A stretch of DNA of 64,000 nt. It comes from Arsenophonus sp046530735 (GTDB lineage Bacteria; Pseudomonadota; Gammaproteobacteria; Enterobacterales; Enterobacteriaceae). Below, piece by piece: positions 54,877 through 64,000 of this stretch (the first letter of the stretch is position 1; each line of letters begins with the position of its first letter). The DNA lies in NCBI GenBank assembly GCA_046530735.1, contig JBHEQV010000006.1:1-64000 (forward strand), read 5' to 3'. The notes beneath the pieces are model-generated. The model made no database searches. It saw nothing but the letters and a program-made list of their open reading frames with translations, and was not told the origin of the DNA. The position numbers and the translations under genes were made by a program.

Positions 54877-56985
54877 ATGAGAGCTTTGTTTGCTACTACG
54901 GCATTTGAACTGGAAGAATTACTTAAAAATGAACTTGAATATTAGGCACAAAGCATTATCTTGTTGTTCAAAGTGCTGTGCATTTTCAAATTGACGAACG
55001 TGACATGCATAAGAGTATGTCATGGAGTTGTTTAGCATCGAGGATTTTATTACCATTAACTAGATTTAAGATTTTAATTATATGGATCTTTACCTTGCAG
55101 CACAGGCAATTAATTGGTCGGATTTGTTTACTGTTAATGAAACTTTTGGTGTTTATTTTTATGAGGAACGAATCAAGTTATCTGTAATAGCAAGTATGGA
55201 GCTTTACGAGTTAAGGACGTTATAGCGGACAGTTTTCAGAATAAAATATATATACGATCTAATGGTGATAAACAACAACCCGATATACGCATTAATATTT
55301 ATTTACATAAATATAATGATATAATAAATGCTATAATATCATTGGATTTAAGTGGTAATTCGTTACATATTCATGGCTATGACAGTTTGTCAGGCCAAGC
55401 GTCTCTCAAAGAGAGTTTATCGACGGTAATTGTTTTTACGCTTAAGTTGGCAGCCTTTTGATAATGGTTAATCCTATGTATGGTTCCAGCAGATTATTAA
55501 TTAAAACAGCAATGATAGCTTTTGATCGTGCGACCAGTTTATCGCATTAATTTTTGGGAATTTTAATTCTGTTTAGGTTACAATTCAACGTTTTGAACTA
55601 CAGTAATTACTGTATCAGAAAAACGTTTTCAAAAGGGTGTGAAGCAACCTATTGCGCTTTCTATTGCTTTGATATTGATCATTATGTTTTAGAACTAGCT
55701 AAAAAGAATCTTAAACAATCTGGTGTTCAATTCTTAATAAATTTTCAATTTAGTGATGCAGCTAAGTTAGTAAATCTATTTACTTTAAATCAACAGGGAT
55801 TTATCACCAGCAATGCACCCTATGGTAAATATTTAAAAAGTAAATCTGCATTAATCAGGCTCTATAGTCTGTTAGACAGGGTGCTAAAAAGTCAGTTTTT
55901 CGGTTGGCGTTTATCACTATTTAGTGATTCACCAGAGTTATTAGCTTGTTTAGGATTCCGAGCTGAACTTGAGTTTTAAAGCTAAAATTAATCGTCAAAT
56001 TGCGTTTAGAAAATTATCTTTTATCTATTAAAAATAGCTGTCATCCATAGCATGGATGGTGAAAATGTTGTTAACAGGATGAAAAATAATAAAAACTTAA
56101 TAATGGGCCAAGCAATTAAGAGATTAATTATTATCGCATATATGATGATAACTTACCTGAATATACTATTGCAGTTGATTGTTATGGAAATCATATCGCT
56201 ATTTAAGTGTATATTCTGCTTAAGAGTATCGATATCCATAAAGCTAAACAAAAGTCTGTTTGATATAATCAATGCAAGCATCTAGGTATTCATGTTAGCT
56301 TCAACTCAATTGGTATTAAAAATATGTCAACGCCAATCTGATAAACAGCAAATATAAGAAATTATCCCAGCAGGATAATTTCTTATTAGTACATGAATGC
56401 ATAATATAAAATTATGGATAAATTGATCGATTATTTATATACAGGATTGTTTTTATATCATCGATTGATGCGTAAAATATAAGCACATATAGGCAAAGAA
56501 AAATTATTGAATCTGTCTGCTTACAACACGCAGGTCTTCTTTGTGGTGCTTGTTTAATCATCAGTGTTGCATTTTTCTACCTACTTAGAATGGATAGAAA
56601 AATTACAGATCAATAAATTAATAGGTAAGCAACATCATTTTATTTAATCTGAATGTTTAGGTTTGTGTAGCACAGATAACAGAAAATTTTATTTGATTTT
56701 TATTAATCCAGACACTTTTCTCAATTCAAATGGCATTAATACTATATTATATGCAAGATTATCATAATAACTTGATGATGCAGATTAAGCGCTTTCTTGC
56801 ATTCCGGCGATGCAATTATGGGTGGTGCTTCCCCAGTAGTATATTTCTAATAATAAGCATATTTTTAAAGTGGATATTTATGAATTACTCAATACATGAT
56901 TAACGGTCAAGAAAATCACTCAGCAGATCATTTTACTTGATTTTATAGGTAATTGCCAAATCTATAACTGCTGAGTGATTGGTCA
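54877..56985 (+). pseudogene. rlmL: rlmKL (ycbY) relic, bifunctional 23S rRNA methyltransferase
   Basis: RlmKL makes m2G2445 and m7G2069 in 23S rRNA. The full gene can be followed. The start RALFATTAFELEELLKNELE at 54877 matches the E. coli N-terminus. Then come MSWSCLASRILLPLTRF (MWSRLASRIMLPLGE), a THUMP region, and FITSNAPYGKYL near 55805, matching the catalytic LSNPPYGERL. The RlmK half gives DNRKFYLIFINPDTFLNSN near 56690 (FDLIFIDPPTFSNSK), a DHLALMKDLKRLL-like segment near 56770, and a terminal KKITQQ...DF.GN.QIYNC. Stops and shifts are scattered through both halves. The ORFs at 54978-55187, 55554-55979 and 56052-56285 are pieces of it. Confidence 0.92.
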
Positions 56986-57019
56986 TGTAGATAAAAAAGT
57001 AATTTATATCATTAATTAA

Positions 57020-57925
57020 TATATTAGCTGCCTATCTTATTTTTAGTAATTCGCCATTATTAGATAATGCAGAGTTGCATATGAAGATAATAAAAGGTCT
57101 ATTTGGTTATCGTAATGTTGCTAACAAATTAACCATAATTTGCGTTTTGTTAAAAAGCAACTGTTTTATGATTGGTAGGTTATTTATCAGCAATATCTAA
57201 AAGTTGCTCGTTTATAATAAAGATTCGCGTGAGATATCAGTGGCACTGATTTGGTTTTATCGCTGAAGGTGATTAAAAACAGATAAGTTATATTAAATCT
57301 TTTCATAAAATAGTAAAAATGCTCAAGCAAAATCCAAGTTAAAAGAATTCTAATAAATTAGATTAATTAAAATGGGTATTAGATCGCATTAATTTATAGT
57401 TACTCAACAGATAGATCAATGATCTAATTAAACAATTAGATCTGCTAACTAATAGTTCATTATCTTTAATAGCTTGGCTGTTTATTATGCAAGATTAAAT
57501 TGTCGCGGCTCATAGTTCACGAGAGTCGCTAGTTCTTTTTCTAGATGAACCAGTTAATAATCTGTATATTAACTACCATTTTTCTGATTAGAAGATTTTT
57601 TAAAAGATTTCCAGAGTAGTATATTGTTTAGTCTTTTATGATCATTTTTATTCAGCATATACCAACTCCTATCGCTGATCTTGATCTAGCTAATTTATCT
57701 TCCTGTCTAGTTGCTAATGATGATTAGTTAATTAATAATAAAGAATTATTGACGGGATAGCACATTCTAACCGATATAAAAAATTGATATGGCAAATGCA
57801 AGTTTTCGATGAAAGTTTCTCTAGCAAGCTAGAATTTAAGGTTGATAATATCAATTATCGCATTAGTAATGAAATGTTAATTGATAATTTTAGTGTTAAG
57901 TACAAGGTAGTGATAAAATAGACTT
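57020..57925 (+). pseudogene. uup: uup relic, N-terminal part (ABC-F ATPase)
   Basis: Uup is a duplicated ABC-F protein tied to ribosome function and transposon excision. Broken frames give AYLIFSNSPLLDNAELHM (E. coli SFSDAPLLDNAELHIED) and a segment matching DPSEKNLNELAKVQEQLDHHNLWQL near 57340. They continue with RQINDLIKQLDL (RINEVLAQLGL), the Walker B region VLFLDEPVNNL near 57540, and MQVFDESFSSKLEFKVDNINYRI near 57800 (MQVEEASRSGKIVFEMEDVCYQV). It follows rlmKL directly, as in E. coli, and is broken by an IS pile at 57975. Confidence 0.9.
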
Positions 57926-57974
57926 AATCGCGAGGTTTTAATGGCTGCTGAAAAATAACATTCTTCAAGTTGAT

Positions 57975-58835
57975 ACTATCTCCTCTCACATCCAAAGAGA
58001 TAGTATGAAGATTTTTGAATAATTCAGGTTTAACTTTAAACTAGTCTTTTATAGACTGCAATGGAGGTTTACTACCCAATACTGATTGGCATAATTCCTG
58101 ATTATACGGCCAAGCATATTGATCTAGAGTGATCTCAAACCCTTTGTAAGAATTAAAATGAAGGTTTTCAGCTAATCTTTCTATACGCTGATTAATCGTT
58201 TGACAATGCCATTCGTTTAAGAAATGCATCGGCAGTTTTTTAAGTCGTTGTTCTATATTAAGTTCTGTACATAAACGGTCGAATTCCTGTTTTTTGGAGC
58301 TAAACGTTTTTTCATAGCAAAAGGTAGTCTATAAATCCTTTACCATCATTACTCTGTAAGTGCCAAATGGATAGCTATGATATGCTAGATTAAGATCACG
58401 TAAAGAGTGTGTCTAACATTCGAAACAGTCTTAGCCTTGTAAAGACAGATAAAACCTATCGAAGGACATAATCTATACTATACTTACTAAAAGATAACGT
58501 TATGAAGCTATGTTTAATATTTGTAGAAGGTATTTTATATCTACGTGCAGATTTATAACCCAGGTTCGTAGCTTTTAAATGCTTTATACTTCGGCTTCAA
58601 CTTATTCTGCCTCATTTCACGAAAATTTCGCCTCTCTAGGCATGAATAAACAACGATTAAGTCCAGATAGAGATCAATACAGTGTTAAAAAATTCACGTA
58701 CGACTGTCAGCATATCCATCGAGAGGATGAAAGATCTTTTTCGCAAGAAAAAGATTATGGGCTTTTTGAATGAGTGATAATGTCATAGGCAAATAATGGA
58801 GGAATATGCCTGTGATCATTAAGGATATATGAAAA
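57975..58835 (-). mobile_element. IS481-family element, reverse
   Basis: On the minus strand the 62-codon ORF at 58041-58229 holds the transposase C-terminal region (FLNEWHCQTINQRIERL, family ...NG..ERFNGRIE..). The element begins at its 3' tail near 57985 and ends near 58835 where IS1595 DNA follows. Confidence 0.75.
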
Positions 58836-58839
58836 GATT

Positions 58840-59190
58840 CTTAGTAGAAAACCCTTATACTGTATAAAGAATTTTTGCTACAGGGATTGCCATGAAAAAC
58901 AAATAGTTATAGAGATCAAAGAGATTTTTTTCTTCCTTATTCTGCCAATATAAAACTGCATTTCATTAGTTAATTCGGTGATAATCTATTAGATAATGTG
59001 ATCTATGTATTGAAGAAACTTATTCCACTTTAATCTGCTACATACTGTTACAGTGAACATCTCTCCGCTGGATAGATTCATTATAGTTATAGCAATATCA
59101 TTGTAAAATCCCAGAATTTCAGGAAATATTTAATAATTTTTACTGTAAGTTCTATAGTGACAGTACATTACAAGTATAAAATGCTAAGTT
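58840..59190 (+). mobile_element. IS1595 5' fragment
   Basis: This matches the first third of the copy at 52715-53710, starting at 'cccttatactgtataaagaatttttgctacag' and the ATGAAAAAC that opens the transposase. It is cut by the IS256 copy that follows. Confidence 0.6.
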
Positions 59191-60530
59191 ATATTTATTT
59201 TTAGTGTATGAAGTTTCTGAGATGATGTGGGATATTCTGCTGATTATTTTTGAATGATTTCAACATCAGAGAGATGATATGCCATGAAAAGTCTATTCTA
59301 CAGGTATCAGAAAAAAACAGATATTGCCTGTGAAGGATCCCCATGCATAAAATTATCCGTAATAGTTATTTTTCCCAACCGAGCCATACAAGAGATGGGT
59401 ATTGTCGATGTTGAGATTAAAGTATCTAAGATCCAGCAGGAGGAGGTGTACAGCTCCCTGCCCCTCTATTGAAAATAGAATATACTTCAATAGCTTATTA
59501 TTAGCGCATTATTTAAAGCCTGCAAGAAATGTTGAAGAGTTACTACCATAGCCTGTATATAGAGGCATTATCCACAGGTGATTTTCATGAACTCCTGAGT
59601 GCTCCTTGGTAAAAGGCACATGGTCTCTCTGCCAGTATATCAATAGACTGAAACAGTAATGACTTAAAAGAGCGCAGGTAAGGTTCGTAGCACCTATCCC
59701 CTCCCTATATTGCATAATTTAAGTGATATGCACTACATTTATTTCTTGCTAATAGTATATGATTATCCTGTCAGGTAAGCTGATCACCTTTTCCTGCTGC
59801 TCATTATCAGCAACACTGCGCATGGATGTAAGGAGTTACTTAGGGTTAAAGATGCTTATCAAGAGTTAGAAATGAGATTGACTTAACCTCTTAATATTCT
59901 GTACGAGTGAATAGTTTAATCGTATCTCCCAGATTTGTTATGGGAGAGACGGTGCTTGCTTTTTTGGAATAGAATAATAAAAATATTTCTGAAGATGTAG
60001 CAGAAACGCTATTTAGCTATATAAAATAGCTAATATTCTGCCCATCAGACCTCCAAAGGGATGTAACCAAAAATTAAAGTTGAGATACAGGAGTTATACT
60101 ACCAGAAAGCTGTGATTCTGCTAATAAATCCCTTAATCTTTTGTTGCAAGATTTTTATCGGTATTCTACAGCGATAAAGAAGTTGCAGAAAGATTGAGAA
60201 GAATGGCTGACATTCTATGCCTTCCCGTTGTTATTGCACTGGGCATCATAAGAACGAGAAATTTGATTGAGTCGGATTTTGTGTGACAGTTAGGATACGA
60301 ATCTAATGCGCGAAAAGCACTGTAGTTAAAAATAACCCTTTAATGGTATTTAAGAGATGCTATAGTTTAATTAGAAAATCTGGACCAGCTAATAAAATTA
60401 GCCCTGCTTACCTAGTAAGCAAATAACATCCAATTTAAGAATGGAAATAAATTTATAAAGTATTAGAGTAAGAGTAAAACCTAGCCTGATTGTCATATAC
60501 CAGATTTGCTAATAATTTATAATTGTTTAC
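59190..60530 (+). mobile_element. IS256-family element, forward, degenerate
   Basis: This near full-length copy spans from 'taagttatatttatttttagtgtatgaag' to the tip near 60500. From 59284 a 62-codon piece keeps the N-terminal transposase start (KSLFYRYQKKTDIACEGSP) and ends in VEIKVSKIQQEE, where the family has VEIKVPKVRDRSG. It is interrupted thereafter. Confidence 0.75.
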
Positions 60531-60539
60531 AGGGAAAAT

Positions 60540-61475
60540 AATTCAGTAAATAAAAAGACTCCATACTATAGAATTTGTTTATCCAGCCTTTTAATTGACT
60601 GATATAACTATTCAAATTTTAAATCTAAAATTCCTTATCAATAACTCTCTGATTATTTAATTTTATTAGATGATGGTGACTAATTTTATACTCACTGCCA
60701 AAAGTTTTGTACTATTTATCTATATGCGAATAAAGGATAAATTCTTATCGATGATCGAATTAAGAAACAGGTAACACATTCTGCATTAAACTCTTCAGGA
60801 GAATCTTATTACTCACAGAACCTGTCGATTTGGTGTAATTAAGATCGTATTTATTCTTTCCTTTTATGTCCTGCTCTCCAGCATTTATACCTTTCTTATA
60901 CAGAATAGTAGAATTTAATACTTTCATTTAAAGAATTAAGAGAAAATGTTTCCTCGACTTCAATAATACCACTTAGTATATTTATGTCGCTGTTGTTTGG
61001 CAGATATCGTCGATAAAGCAAGAAACTAATGACGCCCATCTAAACACTGTTTTCAAATCAATACCTCTTTATTTTACTGTGGACTCCAGTGAAGTTAAGC
61101 TATGCAACATACGTCATAGATAAGTAAATCATTTATCTTTGTGATGTAGTTTTGCCAGAAGCCTTCCAAATAAGATTGTTAGATGTTTTTCTGTAATGGG
61201 GATTTTACAAGGATATATTTGTAATATTATGAATTATCTCCACTGGATAGCATGTTCATTGTGATAATTAATATGGGTAGAATAAACTGGAATGAGTTAC
61301 TTCAATTCATGAATCGATATCATCTGATAGATTGTCGCCGAGTTAACTAATGAAAAGCAGCTTTATATTGGCAGAGGAAGCAAGAAAAAAGTCTCTTTGA
61401 TTTGTATAACTATTTGTTTTTCAAGACAACCTTAGTAGCGAAAATTCCTCTTATAGTTAAGAGTTTTCTATTAAT
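60540..61475 (-). mobile_element. IS1595-family element, reverse, near full length
   Basis: On the minus strand broken frames give DINILSGIIEVEETFSL near 60960 (family ILSGIVEVDETY) and a YKISHHHLIKLN segment near 60690. The C-terminal NLNSYISQLKGWINKFY near 60600 matches NVN.Y.SRLK.W..RF. This secures the ISXO2/IS1595 family. Stops inactivate it. Confidence 0.75.
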
Positions 61476-61499
61476 AACTTTACCCAGATAGTTTATAAA

Positions 61500-61790
61500 A
61501 ATCAATATTATAACATCGGAAATAGTGCTAAAGAGCTTCTAAAATTAAAAAGTAAATAAATAGCTCAATTTATTAAGAGAACTAGAATAATTACTGAATG
61601 ACTAGAGAGAAAAGATGCTGAAATTACTATATTGTAATTTCAAGTTAGTACAACTGAGTTTTTTACTTAGCCATTGTTCTCATTAAATCAAGAATAAAAA
61701 CGTTAGCTAAGAAAGAAACAGAAATGGAAATTATATTTAAGCTTTTTGTAAAGAATTGAATTACTTAAAGATAGTCAATAATTTAGCATT
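61500..61790 (+). pseudogene. uup: uup relic, C-terminal domain
   Basis: Past the IS pile the coiled C-terminal domain of Uup is traceable: KLKSK.IAQFIKRTRIITE.LERKDAEI (E. coli KLSYKLQRELEQLPQLLEDLEAKLEAL) and a final ELNYLKIVNN (ERWEYLEALKNGG) just before pqiA. Together with 57020-57925 it shows one uup gene split by about 3.5 kb of IS481, IS1595 and IS256 DNA, with the second ATPase domain lost. Confidence 0.7.
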
Positions 61791-61813
61791 ATGCCTGTAT
61801 AGAGGAGAGAAAG

Positions 61814-63112
61814 TTGTGCTCTCATAATCATCTTAATAAAAGTTATAACAATAAGATACTTTGCCCGAAATGTGATTTATTGGTGGCATTACCGGTTTTA
61901 GAACAAGGTACTAAAGCTAGTTGTCCACGTTGTCATACTGTTTTGTTTGCCAAGTGGAAGTATTTAGCTAATCAGCCAACTGCAACTATAATTGCGATTA
62001 GCGCATTAGTTATGTTATTTATTTCTGGTTTATTCCCTTATGTAAAAATAAGTATCATGGGTATTGAAAATCAGATTTCAATATTTGATATTGCCCATGT
62101 GATGTTTGAAATAAATTATGCTAGTCTCGGCTTGTTTTTTATTTTTTTTGTCGTTGCGATACCTGCTTTTTGCATGGTTGCCATTATTTTATTATGTCAA
62201 CGAGTTAATCTTCCGATTTGGTTAAAAATAAATCTTGCTAGGACATTATTTCAAATGAAAACCTGGTGCATGGTAGAAATTTTTCTAGCTGCTGTATTAG
62301 TTAGTTTTATTAAACTAATGGCCTATTGTAAAATTACTTTTGGTATCAGTTTTATTCCTTATTGTTTTTTTTGTTTGTTACAGGTTAGAGCATTTCAATG
62401 TTTAGATCGTTATTGGCTATGGCAGCAAATAGGTGAAGTGCCACAGCTTGAGATCCAGCTTCAAGAAGGAAAAAGCGGTATTAGTCAAGACGTTAGGTCC
62501 TGTCATATCTGTATGGCTATTTTAGCAATAAAAATAAAATACTGTCCTCGTTGCCATGTTAAAGGTTATGTTAGACGGCCTAATAGTTTGCAGAATACAA
62601 TGGCATTATTACTCTCCTCATTAATCCTTTATATTCCAGCAAATATTTTACCTGTTATGATTACGAATACATTAAGTACTAGACTAGACTCTACTATTAT
62701 GTCTGGTGTAATTTTATTATTGGGTGATGACTCCTATCTGATCGCCATTATAATTTTCATTACTAGTATTATGGTACCCAGCTTAAAAATAGTGGCACTA
62801 GGATGGTTATGTTTTAATGCTAAAGGTTATGGTAATCAGGATTCGGTGAAGATGCACTTTATTTATAAACTTGTTGAATTGGTTGGACGTTGGTCAATGA
62901 TTGATGTTTTTGTGATTTCTATATTATCATCAATGATGCAAATGGGACCATTAATGAACGTTTTACCAGCGCTTGGGGTGATTTTATTTGCTTCTGTTGT
63001 AATTTTAACTATGTTTTCGGCAATAACTTTTGATCCGCGTTTAACTTGGGATCGTTGTAATGTTGTATTGCCGAATAAAATTTGGTTAAGAAAAGGGTTT
63101 CAAGGTGGATAA
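61814..63112 (+). CDS. pqiA: PqiA, intermembrane lipid-transport membrane protein
   Basis: PqiA is the inner-membrane partner of the MCE protein PqiB in a lipid-trafficking system between the membranes. The 432-residue frame (E. coli 417) is intact, with two repeated halves. Each half begins with a zinc-ribbon-like motif: CPKCDLLVALP and CPRCHTVL at about 18-41, then CHICMAIL and CPRCHVKGYVRR near 230-255. Several membrane helices follow in each half, including KTWCMVEIFLAAVLVSFIKLMAY and VELVGRWSMIDVFVISILS. It starts with TTG; GAGGAG seven bases upstream supports this. It overlaps pqiB by eight bases. Gene order rlmKL-uup-pqiAB equals E. coli. Confidence 0.95.
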   Translation: MCSHNHLNKSYNNKILCPKCDLLVALPVLEQGTKASCPRCHTVLFAKWKYLANQPTATIIAISALVMLFISGLFPYVKISIMGIENQISIFDIAHVMFEINYASLGLFFIFFVVAIPAFCMVAIILLCQRVNLPIWLKINLARTLFQMKTWCMVEIFLAAVLVSFIKLMAYCKITFGISFIPYCFFCLLQVRAFQCLDRYWLWQQIGEVPQLEIQLQEGKSGISQDVRSCHICMAILAIKIKYCPRCHVKGYVRRPNSLQNTMALLLSSLILYIPANILPVMITNTLSTRLDSTIMSGVILLLGDDSYLIAIIIFITSIMVPSLKIVALGWLCFNAKGYGNQDSVKMHFIYKLVELVGRWSMIDVFVISILSSMMQMGPLMNVLPALGVILFASVVILTMFSAITFDPRLTWDRCNVVLPNKIWLRKGFQGG

Positions 63113-64000
63113 TAAAGATAATACTGATTCGCAAGCAAAGATCAGCAAACTAAAAAGCTGGTCGCCGATTTGGATCATTCCAATTGTCACCATATTTATT
63201 GGTGCTTGGATCTTAATTTATCATTTTAGTCATTTGGGCCCTGAAGTGACATTGATTACTTATAATGTTGAAGGGGTTGAAGCGCTAAAAACTAAACTTA
63301 AAAGTCGTAGTGTTGATATCGGATTGGTAGAAAAAGTTTTCCTTGATAAAAACTTTAAGCATGTAATTATTAAAGCACGTCTAAATGATGGCATGAGGGG
63401 TTTATTAAAGAAAGATACTGCATTCTGGGTTGTTAAACCGGCTATTGGTAAAGAAGGAATAACTGGATTAAATACGCTATTTTCTGGAGTATTTATTGAA
63501 GTACAACCTGGTAATAGCGAACAGTATGCTGAGAAATTTGATTTATTAGGTTCACCACCATTAGCTTTACCTGATGATAAAGGTATTAGAGTGATTTTGA
63601 CTAGTGCTCAGGCTGGTAGGTTAAATATCGGTTCTCCAGTGCTATTTCATGGCTATCGAGTCGGTTCAGTAGAAGCGAGTTCATTTGATATTAAAAGCCG
63701 CAATATGCATTATCAGCTTTTTATAAATGCTCCTTATGATGATTTGGTAACAGAAAATGTTCGTTTTTGGAAAGATAGCGGTATTGCTTTTAATTTATCG
63801 GCACAAGGTGTTCATTTAGAAATTGGCTCTTTAACTACATTATATAGTGGTGGGGTTAGTTTTGATGTTATAGAAGGTTGGAAACCAGGCAAACGGGTCG
63901 AAGATAAAAATCTATTCAGGCTTTATGAAGATCAAAAAAGTGTTCAAAATTCTTTATACACAGTGTATAAAGAATTTATTTTGTTCTTTTCTGATTCAGT
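63105..64000 (+). CDS. pqiB: PqiB, MCE-family lipid-transport protein (5' part, runs off window)
   Basis: PqiB forms a periplasm-spanning hexameric tube of stacked MCE domains for lipid passage. About 298 codons are present and open to the edge of the window (E. coli total 546). After a short cytoplasmic start there is one membrane helix in SPIWIIPIVTIFIGAWILIYH. The first MCE domain has GPEVTLITYNVEGVEALKTKLKSRSVDIG, and the second begins at KGIRVILTSAQAGRLNIGSPVLFHGYRVGSVE. The start is a GTG at 63105 inside the end of pqiA, so translation is probably coupled. No lesion is seen in the visible part. Confidence 0.95.
   Translation, partial: MDNKDNTDSQAKISKLKSWSPIWIIPIVTIFIGAWILIYHFSHLGPEVTLITYNVEGVEALKTKLKSRSVDIGLVEKVFLDKNFKHVIIKARLNDGMRGLLKKDTAFWVVKPAIGKEGITGLNTLFSGVFIEVQPGNSEQYAEKFDLLGSPPLALPDDKGIRVILTSAQAGRLNIGSPVLFHGYRVGSVEASSFDIKSRNMHYQLFINAPYDDLVTENVRFWKDSGIAFNLSAQGVHLEIGSLTTLYSGGVSFDVIEGWKPGKRVEDKNLFRLYEDQKSVQNSLYTVYKEFILFFSDS

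Noticed and set aside
1..64000. CRISPR array, prophage or toxin-antitoxin module
   Set aside because: No regularly spaced direct repeats, no phage structural or integrase genes, and no paired small ORFs with recognisable toxin folds were seen. The repeats present are IS copies.

Overview
The window is a strongly AT-rich piece of a decaying enterobacterial genome, most like a host-restricted insect symbiont of the Enterobacterales (Arsenophonus, Sodalis or Serratia symbiotica type; the genus cannot be fixed from this window alone). Every gene that can be named has its closest remembered relative in E. coli or Yersinia. Coding density is low. About 17 genes are open over their full or nearly full length. 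At least 15 more are recognisable pseudogenes, read here by piecing homologous segments together across stops and frameshifts. Much of the rest is dead insertion-sequence DNA.

Layout. 1-3000: IS256-type debris around a ruined pstB. 3032-4389: pabB with a single frameshift in a run of eight A. 4675-5945: dead IS256. 6324-12660: gnd, yegH, a ruined asmA, dcd and udk, in an order close to the E. coli 45-46 min region. 12795-15075: four-part IS pile. 15394-18900: metG (catalytic core open, C-terminal domain destroyed) and divergent pseudogene mrp. 18890-22330: IS481, IS91 and IS256 relics. 22370-24790: dps relic, rhtA and a LOG-family relic. 25050-26950: IS relics. 27175-29373: gltA pseudogene and ybgI. 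29987-38690: the kdp locus, with kdpF open and kdpA, kdpB and kdpE in fragments broken up by IS elements. 38930-41210: pgm and a seqA relic. 41285-46715: IS relics and two stretches I cannot assign. 46720-52215: tRNA-Lys, a cpoB remnant, pal, tolB, tolA, tolR, tolQ and a ybgC relic. 52430-54660: IS relics. 54877-64000: rlmKL and uup pseudogenes (uup split by 3.5 kb of IS DNA), then pqiA and the start of pqiB.

Four IS families account for the repeated DNA: IS256, IS481, IS1595 and IS91 (HUH/Y2). No copy keeps an open transposase, so transposition from these copies appears to have stopped. Elements lie inside one another, and several interrupt host genes.

What survives points to maintenance of the envelope (TolQRAB-Pal, PqiAB), nucleotide supply (dcd, udk), sugar-phosphate metabolism (gnd, pgm) and translation (metG, tRNA-Lys). 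Citrate synthase, high-affinity phosphate and potassium uptake, SeqA, Dps, Mrp and the 23S rRNA methylase RlmKL have been lost at these loci. I found no CRISPR array, prophage, toxin or other novel system; the biology on show is genome erosion.
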